Source: Azolla caroliniana
Lineage: Eukaryota > Polypodiophyta
DNA length: 64,000 nucleotides
NCBI GenBank assembly: GCA_043228905.1
Contig: JBHGNT010000008.1
Location: 11,036,001-11,100,000 of the forward strand
Direction: 5' to 3'
This document shows positions 1 through 8,800 of this stretch, one piece after another. Position 1 is the stretch's first letter, and each line of letters starts with the position of its first letter. The notes beneath the pieces were generated by a model. It did no database searches, was not told the DNA's origin, and saw only the letters and a program-made list of their open reading frames with translations. The position numbers and the translations under genes were made by a program.

Positions 1-230
1 TCTCTTATTTCCTCTAATCTATTATTCTAATCATCTCCATAAGATAAAACTTTTGTAATCCCAATCTTGGGATTGATTGTAATCTTTCTTTCCCTTTTAT
101 TAATGAAATTTGTTAATCTTTCTCATTTCGGTTAATTCTTAGTACATAAATACACGAATTTGATATCCTCTAGACAAAGGCCCCGGGGTCTTGCCTCAAC
201 GTTCACGTATCCTCATTGTATTTTCGCGAC
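1..230. other. AT-rich left edge, no gene
   Basis: No supportable ORF lies here. The sequence is AT-rich with pyrimidine runs and resembles the 3' part of an LTR or a transcript end. The last 60 bases, ending CGCGACA at 224-230, loosely resemble the end of the LTR family seen at 30523-31164 (both carry an AAGGCCC..GG..CTTGCCTC/CTCGCCTC stretch), so this may be the truncated end of a plus-strand LTR. The element it belonged to lies outside the window or is lost. Confidence 0.3.
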
Positions 231-577
231 AGCGTGAACGGCTAAATAGACCCTGCGTATATAAAGGCCAGAAAAACCTCTGATAGGGGTGTGTGTAATT
301 TTGGGAATGTAAAGAAACGCCCGATAATAGAATTCTATCTTCTCTGATTTCTTGTGTATAGCTACGGCTAATTCACTGTGTCTTAATTACCTAAGCGTGT
401 AAGTACATAAATGTAACCCGTGATAGGGATTTGGTTGTAGTCGTCTCCCTTATGCACTGATAGGTTATAGGGATTCTTCCCCTACGCAGTACGCTTAAAC
501 ACCTGTTCGTTGTTCCACACCCACTTTGAGGTCTAGGTCGAAGGACTGACCGCAGACCGTGTTCCTAATCTACAACA
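231..577 (+). repeat. LTR fragment of the gypsy B family
   Basis: This segment is the reverse complement, at high visible identity, of 30149-30499, the 5' LTR of gypsy B. It carries a TATA box TATATAAAGG at 258-267 and ends TACAACA at 577, followed by a leader resembling a primer-binding site. It therefore looks like the promoter-to-U5 part of a 5' LTR from a second, plus-strand B-family element whose body is missing, because LTR A follows immediately. Its true 5' boundary is not clear. Confidence 0.6.
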
Positions 578-599
578 CCTCTTTCCACACGCGAAGAGC

Positions 600-1265
600 G
601 TAACAACTCGACAGCGTGCGTGGAGAACGAGGCGGGACCACGGGGGCCTTGGACTGAGAAATAACCGGATGAGAAGAGGGGAAGGAAATTACCAATGTAC
701 TCCGTACGCACACAGACACACAGATTCACAGGAGTTGCAACTAACTCCGAACAATGGAGACAGAATGAATGTATGTGTATATATAAATCAAGAGGATACA
801 ACCGGCAAGTCGGCGAGTGATAGGCTTCGACGCCTGCACACACGCACACAGAACGTGAGATGGAGACTCTGCCGAAAGCACTCGGGCGTTCCGCGGAGTA
901 GAGTCAGTCAGCCTCCCGAAAACCTGCATAGAACGACTATGGAGAAGATAGAAGAGAAGAGCTCGGTTCTAGTCCGGCAACACTTCATCCTCTACAAAAC
1001 GCAATCCCTTTTACAATACCTCTCCCTCCCTTTTATAGCCCAAGGAGGGAGACCGTGACCACCCGTTACATCATGTCTATTCCCTGTCTTTTCGGATAGG
1101 GATACGCCTCGATTTTCTCCCTAATGAATGCGTGCTACCTAGGATTTCACCTCAGCCGACTTGTACCTATCTACGTACTATAGAACAAAACTTGTGCCCA
1201 CGTGTAAGGGCCGGTTTACGCACGTTATACCCGGTTTCCGCCTAGGGACAGTTTTCTCCACGACA
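600..1265 (-). repeat. 3' LTR of gypsy copy A
   Basis: Homologous to the LTRs at 30523-31164 (C) and 61000-61648 (D). The boundary next to pol is clear: CACGACA ends at 1265, directly beside a minus-strand polypurine tract (pyrimidine-rich TCCTCCCCCACC at 1266-1277 on the plus strand). The outer end is less clear, because similarity to D fades near 614 and the expected TGTCG start is not seen. At about 650 bp it matches the lengths of C (642) and D (649). Confidence 0.65.
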
Positions 1266-3210
1266 TCCTCCCCCACCTAACTGCACATCCACCGGTATGC
1301 GCCAAAATTAGACTCTTGCCGGAGAAGACCGGCCCACACTTATCCTTCGTCCTCCGGATCGTCATCTGTTCTGAGCCGGTCGTTGTCGCCATCCAGCTCA
1401 TCCGGGTCCGGTTCTACCTCGTGCCGCTTTTTGAATGCTTTGATCCTCTTTCCCGTCACCGGCACCACCATCCTTGTCCCGTGGAGCTCCGCGAGATGGT
1501 AGGTCCCATTGTCGTTGGCGCTTGTCACCACATAAGGGCCGAACCACCTTCTTGCAAACTTCTGCATTGCCCTGTGCTGGTTGTCGAGGCTACTGTCATA
1601 CACTAGAACCCAGTCACCTTCCTTGATCTTCTTTGGTCTCAATCGGTGATTCTAGTCGAACCGTCCTTTGTTCCTTACCCTCGCCACCCGTAGCTTCTCC
1701 GCAACTCGATCCACATCCTCCGGTCTTCGCTCCAGCTGCCGAATCCGTGCCGCTAACAGCTCCTCCCGGCTCATCTCTTCTTTCTAGTCCACCGTGGCCC
1801 ATGAGGAGATTGTCTGCTCCGTTGGCATGATCGGATTTTGCCCATACATTAGCTCTGCCAGCATGAACCCGGTTACCGAATTGTGCGTAGTTTGGTCCGC
1901 CCACAACACATAGGGTAATAGCCGTGGCCAGTTTTCGACTTGGCCTCCACATGCCCGTACTAACGCTTTGATGATCGGCCCGTGTCCGAGTTCCACCTTC
2001 CTGTTAGCCTCCCGATTGTACGTTGTGGTGAGCGAGAGTTTAATCCTTAGCCGATCAAACATCTCTTCCGCCTCTTGCGCGTCCAATTCTCCGCGGTCGG
2101 CCACGATCTTACCTACGCACCCGTACCGGCATACCACTTCTTCAATCAGGAATCGGCACACGGACACAGTCGTTTTGTTCTGCAACGCTCGGCCTTCCAC
2201 CTGGTTTGTCAGGTCCTCCCGAACGAGCACCAGATACCGCATCTGCTCTACCCCCATCGGTATCGTCACCAAATCCACCATCCACTTAAAGTGGACGGTC
2301 GGAGGGTAGGTCGGGTGAATCTCATCCCGATATCGGACTATGGAGTGCACCTGACAGCCTTTGCAAGTCGTCACAAACCGATGCACGTCCCGCGGTGTCC
2401 GGCCCAGGGAATCTCGTGGTATGCTGTCAACAATTCTTCCTTTTCCTCTTTCTTCGCCACCACTCGGAGCGGGATGTCGTTTCTCTTCTTCGGGTGCTTC
2501 CATATGCTCCTATCCTGTAGGAAGAATCGGTACGCTTTCTTCCAAATCCGGTTGGTCTCTTCCTTTGTCCACGCCACGTCCGGTGTCATTGTCTTTAGGA
2601 ACCCGCCGATCTGGAGCCACTCCCCGTCGTACTTGCTCTCGTCGAATTCGTTAAGCGCCGGAGTGCTCCCCTTTCTTGTTGTTACGTAAGCCGCCTTGAA
2701 GAAGTCCACGCTGACTTCCTCGTCCTCGACATCGAACCTCGCTCTCGAAAGCATATCGGCCATGGCATTGTCCTTTCCAAAAATGTGTCTAATTTCCGGA
2801 TTCAGGGACTTGATGTACGCTATCCACATGAGCATTGCCAGGTCCGGCGTCGCACATCTGGAAACCATGCCGAGAATCGGCAGGCACTCCGTCTTGATTA
2901 TCACCTCCATCCCCATCAGGTAGTCTGTATCGGTCTTGACCGCCGAAACGATACCCCAGAGTTCACGTTTAACCTAGCCATATCCCCGCTGTCGCTCACT
3001 GAGAACTTTCGCGCCAAACCGGATGGGGAACCTTGCGCCATCGTCATCCTCTTGGTTGATCACCCATCCGATCCCGGTCGGACTCGTGTCTATGGTCACG
3101 TAAATCAGAGTATCTTTGCCGTAGACAGCCTTTCAGAGTGCTGGTATTGTGGCAAGTGCTTCTTTCATCTTCCGGACCGACTCCGTATGCTCGTCTCTCC
3201 ACTCGAATTG
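1266..3210 (-). pseudogene. gypsy A pol 3' part: RNase H and integrase
   Basis: Read on the minus strand from 3210 down, this is the end of a Ty3/gypsy pol: RNase H-like segment (VKRELWGIVSAVK, then SGKDNAMADMLSRARF-like), the integrase zinc-binding region (HRGT..CKGCQ) and the integrase core. The core has catalytic residues in MVDLVT, VADRGEL and the glutamate region, then a C-terminal basic domain around KIKEGDWVLVYDSSLDNQH. It is broken by TAG codons at 1784-1786 (Trp in copy D) and 1652-1654 (Gln in D), by a small deletion near 2390 that removes the stretch between HRGT and RDVH, and by other frame changes. Upstream RT is absent: at about 3210 the sequence switches abruptly to the ORF2 end of gypsy B. 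Same family as C and D. Confidence 0.8.
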
Positions 3211-3212
3211 GC

Positions 3213-5407
3213 TTAAACCGGTGCATCGTAGTGTGGCTCCCCTGTTTGGTCGGGCTGGTTTCTCCCGGGGTCGCCGTTGCCGTGTGTGGGCGGTTCGGGT
3301 ATGGTGGACTCTTCTTGAACGAGTGGGTTGGGCTCCGCCGTTGTCGTGCTTGCAGTCGGCTGCGGCTCTACATCTATTGTTGCGTCCTCCGTAGTGTCGA
3401 CCGTTTTTGTACGTTCCGGGGAGTGGGGCGGAGATTCCGCCTGGCCCGCACCGTTCTTCGTGTGGTCTAATGATAGTGTGGGCTCGTGCGGATGAAACTC
3501 TTGTTGTACAGTGGTTTCGCTGTCTGGTCCTGTGGGGAACTCCGCTCGTCGGTCCTCGCTATTTTCCATCGTTGTCATTTCTGGTAAATGGGCCTGAGGT
3601 TCCTCTTCTTTGGCCGTGCCCGGAATTGGCATCGCGTTAGATTCCTATGTGTTGCCGGCTTGTGTGATCTGGTGAAATAGTTCCTCCTGGCTTTCACCAA
3701 AATCATCTAAGAGTTGCACGAGTTCTTCGGGGTGTTGGTCCGCTAGTGCACGATAGTCTTGCGCTAGGTCCTCCCGTACGGCCGCAATGCTCTCCTCATT
3801 TAGTTTATAGAAACCTCGACTGTCTGTTCGCCGGTTTTCCCAGTCCGCACGATACGCGTGCAATTCCGCTGCTTGGGTTGCCCACGCCATCCATCCTTTG
3901 TCCAACGTCATTTTCAATTGCGTTGTGAACCTCTCCCTATTTGTTTGGAGCAGGATACGCACGTTATCTGTGATGGTCTAGCAACGGTTGCGTGCATCTT
4001 CCATCGACTTCTGGAGATTTGAGATTTCTCGTTGTTTCACCGCTGCCGCTTCCTCGTACATGGCCTTCAGGCCCGCCCACAATAGGGATTCCTTTGCATG
4101 CTTTTCTTCTAATTTCCCCATTTCATTGTTTAGGCGGATTTCGAGCTGATGCCTTCTGTCTTGTTCGACCACCAACTGCTCGTCGAACCATACCTTCTTT
4201 TTCTCTAATAAGGCCCGAAGTCCCGCTATTGCTGCCTCCGATTTCTTCGCGTCCTCCCGTAATTGGGCGTTGTCGTCTTTTGTCTGGATGTGCTGAGCTA
4301 CCTCCATAGCGAGTTTCTCTTCAAGGGTTTTTACTGTTTTCCGGCCGTTAGCCCATATCTCCTTTTCTCTGTCTGAGGATTGGCGTAGTTCTGCTCGAAG
4401 GAGGTCAATTTTTGATTCCGCTAGTTGCACGACCCTTTTCTCTTTGGAGGCGATGGCGATCTGAGCCTCTATTTCTTCTTTTAGAGTGTCGATGGCGTGG
4501 TTCAAGGGCGGGGTTGCGTGTTGCGCCGTAGTCGCATGAGCTTCCAACTCCGTGACGCGTGCGTTGGCTTTTTGCAGTTCGACTTGGGTCAGTTTAACCT
4601 TCTTCCAGACATTCTTATTTTTTATGGCCATCTCCTTGGCGCCCATGCTGACCTTTGCCAGTTCCCGATGGACTTCGACTAGGGCTGTGTTTAATGGGGG
4701 TATCTCCATCCCCACTCGGCGTACCCCGGTGTTCCTCTGTCTGCCGACCTTGGCTAGCCGGTCCTCATCGTCACTCTCCATTGTTTGTGTTAGGGCGCGC
4801 TCGATCATCTAGTGTTCCGCATGCTCTTCGGCCATTCGTTGGGCGGCTTTTACCTGTTGCGTGGCCAAGAACTCCATGAGCTCAAAAGAAGTACCGAATT
4901 GCAAGAGGGCGCTGAACTCGTGGGTCGTATCCGGGATATCTGGATATGCCAAAACCTCGCTTTCCGTCGTCAATACGGCGTTCCCTCGTTGGGACTAGGT
5001 CGTAATGATTGGCCGTGGCTCCCGGATGATTTCGAAGGTGGTATTGGGTTCCGTAGCTGCGGAACCATCGCCTTCCGTCGGTGTTTTTGTCGTCGTGGGT
5101 GCGTTTCTGACCAGCCCCCGCCCATCTTTCCTGTCCAATCTATGTCGTTTTGGTCTGGGGCTCTCCTGCTGTGTTTTTGTGTCTGGCTCTAGGGCTGCTT
5201 CCATGGAACGTGTCGGTTGTTCCTCCTACGTTATCCGTGTGTCCGACTGGCTGGTAAGAGGTGATGTCCTTGGGTCTGGCTGGGCGGGTTGGGGTTCCTC
5301 TTCCCACTCTGGGGCCGATAACTCCGCTAACCTGCGCTTCGCGGATCGGGGCAGGGGCGTGGGTCGGCTGGGCTGTGGTGCCGGCAGGCCTCGGGGTAGA
5401 AATAGTA
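3213..5407 (-). pseudogene. gypsy B ORF2, C-terminal part (coiled coil)
   Basis: Continuation of the second ORF of gypsy B, whose N-terminal part is at 14979-15658; E was inserted between them. If E and one TSD copy are left out, one reading frame continues with no frameshift from 15658 down to a TAA at 3213-3215, but it carries six premature stops, all TAG (14984, 5226, 4995, 4809, 3978, 3645, lowest plus-strand base). The middle is a long heptad-rich, Glu/Lys/Arg-rich coiled coil (about 4800 to 3980). It is followed by a conserved C-terminal module (WMAWATQAAELHAYRADWEN near 3870) homologous to the same region of E and F, then an acidic Pro/Thr-rich tail. No known function. The expected 3' LTR is missing because copy A begins right after the stop. 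Confidence 0.75.
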
Positions 5408-5412
5408 CCGTA

Positions 5413-5831
5413 TGTTACCGGCCAGCAAGGAGTCCAAAATACGGAGTGAAGGAATTAATTAGATATGGTTGTAAATGAGCATAGTGTGGACGGACGGACT
5501 GGAAACGGTATGCCGTTCCAGATCCGGACGGATCCCGAATAGGTGCGAGAGGCACCGTTTTGTACTACGGGCCGGAAACCTATTTAAAGGCCCGGACCCT
5601 ATTGTAAGGACAGCGGATAATTAATACAGTTTATGATGTTTTCACTTCTGTCTTGATTTCCGTTCTGCAATCACTGTTATATCTTACGCGTGTAATTAAC
5701 CAAGCAATCTAATCGCATAACCTACGTAAGTTGGTGTAATCGTTGAATCTTAATCCTATGCCGTAATCACCCTTTGGTGAAGTGTCTCCGTGACACCTTG
5801 TGTTAGGCCTTGTCCGGCTAAGAGAATAACA
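5413..5831 (+). repeat. 5' LTR of gypsy E
   Basis: 419 bp, TGTTA...TAACA, matching 14555-14973 with two substitutions (A/G near 5424; T/A in the TGTTTTCAC/TGTTTACAC stretch near 5640). It carries a TATA-like TATTTAAAGG at 5581-5590, so U3 is about 170 bp or slightly more, and R-U5 fills the rest. Its left neighbour is the TSD copy CCGTA. Confidence 0.95.
5581..5590 (+). promoter_or_regulatory. TATA-like box in the E LTR
   Basis: TATTTAAAGG in the 5' LTR, repeated at 14723-14732 in the 3' LTR. It lies in a GC-rich stretch (GGCCGGAAACC..GGCCCGGACC) and is the only good TATA candidate in the LTR, so transcription probably starts about 30 bases downstream. Inferred from position only. Confidence 0.5.
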
Positions 5832-5837
5832 CAGTTT

Positions 5838-5849
5838 TGGCGACCACGA
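5838..5849 (+). other. primer-binding site of gypsy E
   Basis: TGGCGACCACGA begins six bases after the LTR end TAACA. The corresponding site in F (60013-60024, minus strand) reads TGGCGACCACAA at the same spacing. A TGGCGAC-type site is usual in Tat/Ogre-lineage elements and differs from the initiator-Met type of the copia elements here. The exact tRNA was not determined. Confidence 0.6.
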
Positions 5850-5882
5850 TCCCTGCTTTCTCGCAGCGAACGACGGTAATGG

Positions 5883-8800
5883 ATGACTAGACCAACGCAC
5901 GACTTGGGTACAGACCGAGCTCGACGCCTCGCCGAACGGCAAAGACGGCGTGAGACTTTCCAGCAAGCAGCGCAGGAAATTCGCTCGGATCGTTCGTTCT
6001 CCAACGAGATCCGGAGAGTCGCGGAGGAATCTCTCCGGTTACGGCATACTCGCGACCAGGACGACGGAAGCAGTCTAAGTAGTCTCCGGGAAACCGAACG
6101 ACTCCTGGAGGCGCAGGCAAGCGCAGAAAACGAGGCAGAAGCCTTTTCAGCCTACGAATCGGATTCCGAAGGGGGATACAGCGTGCACACGAACTACCGG
6201 AGCAGCAACGATACCCCCGGCGGCCCGGAAGACGACGGGTCGGATACCGTGCCGACTCCAGAACCGGAACCGCTCAACCAGGACTATCCGGAACCACAAA
6301 CGGAAGCCGTCAACCCACTAACACCGGAAGTGGAAGAAGCAAAGCCACCAACACCAACGAAAGAGCCGGCAAAGGTACCGGAAGAAGAGCCGGAAAAAGA
6401 ACCGGAGGAAGGACCGGCAAAAGAACCGGAAGTGGAACCGGAGAAAGAACCGGAAAAATATCAACAAACGCCACTAAACCGCGGCTTAATACTGGACGAC
6501 GACATGCCGTTCCAATACTCAAAGTACCGCGATGATCCGGATGCGGAAGCGCATGTGGATGACTTCGAGCAGACATGGGAAGCAAATCACACGTCCCAGC
6601 GAATGACACCGGAGGAAGAAGAACGCTCGAAGATAGCGGAATTCGGAGTAACGTTAGAAGGACCAGCGACACGATGGCGGCGGTCGCAGGACCCGGCGAC
6701 CATCACAACATTTGCAGAATTAAAAGCAAAATTCTTGCATTTTTTCCACAAGGAGGTCGACCAGACGACAATGGTGGGCCTGTTTTATACGATCCGGCAG
6801 GAGGCAGGGGAAAGCATTCCCCAATTCGTCATCCGTTTTCAACGGATGCATAGCCAGCTTGCCCGTGCACCCCCGGAGGAGGAATTACGGACGATATTTT
6901 TAAATGCACTCCGGGAACCGTTACGCACGGTATGTACGGTGATCGATTTTCGAGGATGCACCATCGATCAGGTCATTGACCGGGTCAGAGAAATGGAAAA
7001 GACAAGCTCATGGCTTACGCTGGGAACACTGCAACGGGCGTTACCCACCGAGGAAGATCTCCGGTTCCGGCAGGCAATTCAATGCACAATCTGCTTGAAT
7101 GCCGGACACTCGGCAGTAGAGTGCACCATGCGCACTCAGTGTGTGATTTGTCAATCCAAGAGTCATACAACGGACCGGTGCGAGTATAACCTGTTAAACC
7201 GACAAGCACCACCCGTCCGACGGATCGAGCCAAGAAGTAGCCACGACGAAGAGGAAGATCGTTGGCAAAAAATGAACCGGTACCGACCGGCACAGGATGT
7301 CCGGTACGGAGACAGGCAAGAGAATGATGGCCGGTACGGGAATCGGCGTGATAACTACGACCGGTATGAGCGATCGGACCGTTATCGAGAGCCCAACAGG
7401 CGACACGAGCAATACGACAGAGACCATTCCCCTGGTTACCGAAGGCACCAGGAGGACTATGGCCGATTTTACGATCCACCACGACCGGACTACCGAAATA
7501 AAAATAAGAATAATAAGAAACGTAATTTCAAGAAAGGTGGTCACCCTAGGGACCCGGAAAATGGAACCCCAAGGAGCCAACCGGCACAGAACGCACCACT
7601 CGCTACGGGACCGACTCCGGCTACCAGCAATGCTGAATCCAGCAATACCCGTAAAGAGTACTGCTACTACTGCAGGCAGGAAGGCCACTACAGTAACCAG
7701 TGCCCGGTAAAGAGCTACGAGAAACGACCAGCAGTTAATATGGTGGTTCCGGAAGTGGCGGATTTACAGCAAGTAACCACACGGTCGAAAGGCATAGCGA
7801 AAGAGTGGGAAACACAAGAGGCCATACGAAAGCAGGCGACGGAATGGGTGAAGGAAGCCAATGAAAAGAACGTCGCGGACGCGGAACGGCAAAAGGCAAA
7901 TACCATAGGGAGTGCCGGCGGTAGCCACCCAGAAAACGAGACATGGCAAGCACTGCAAGAATGTCAGATCACGTTGCCGTTAGGAAGACTCTTGCAGCTC
8001 GTGCCGCGATTTACGGAAGGGCTAAAAACGGGCATGACAGACGGCATAGCCCCACCAGCACCAGTCCTCTTCTCGAACCCGGAGGAGGGACCGACGGTAG
8101 TGGACACTAGCAGTCCGGTGATTACAGCTATTGTCAAAGGGCACGAACTTCCCGGCACAGTAATCGATGGAGGTTCCGGGGTGAACGTAATAAGCCTCCG
8201 TACGTGTGATGCCTTGGGTATACATGAATGGGAGCCATGCCCGTTCTGGCTACGGATGGCGGATACGAGCTCGGTACGGCCGACGGGCTTAATACGGAAA
8301 TTGGAAGTCACCATAGGAGGTCACACATTTCACATCTCGGCTGTAGTGCTGCGGCTACACGCGCAAGGCGCGTACCCTCTGTTGCTGGGCAGACCATGGT
8401 TGAAAACAGCACACATCAAGCAAAATTGGCGAAAAAATATGATTACCTTCCGGCGCGGAAAAGCCAAGGTCCGGGTACCGACACAACCACGGGCGAGCAA
8501 CGGTAAGGAATGCACACCGCTGTATGCCGAATGTGTGAATATGCTTGAAGGATTGGCAGACGACGAAGAAGCCCAGTACTTGGAGGAACACCCGAAGATC
8601 GTACCACTCTTCGAGATTGACGTAGCTGAAGCCGTAGCCGCATACTTGCCGCAGCGGGACGACACCGAAGCCGAACCAGACAAAGATGCGATTCGGGAAT
8701 TACGGCAAGCACAGGAAGCGTTGGAACGGGAAATGGCCGTTTCCCAACGGGTAAAAACATCCCAGCTCGACGAAGTGAACCTAGGAAGCAAGGACGAATC

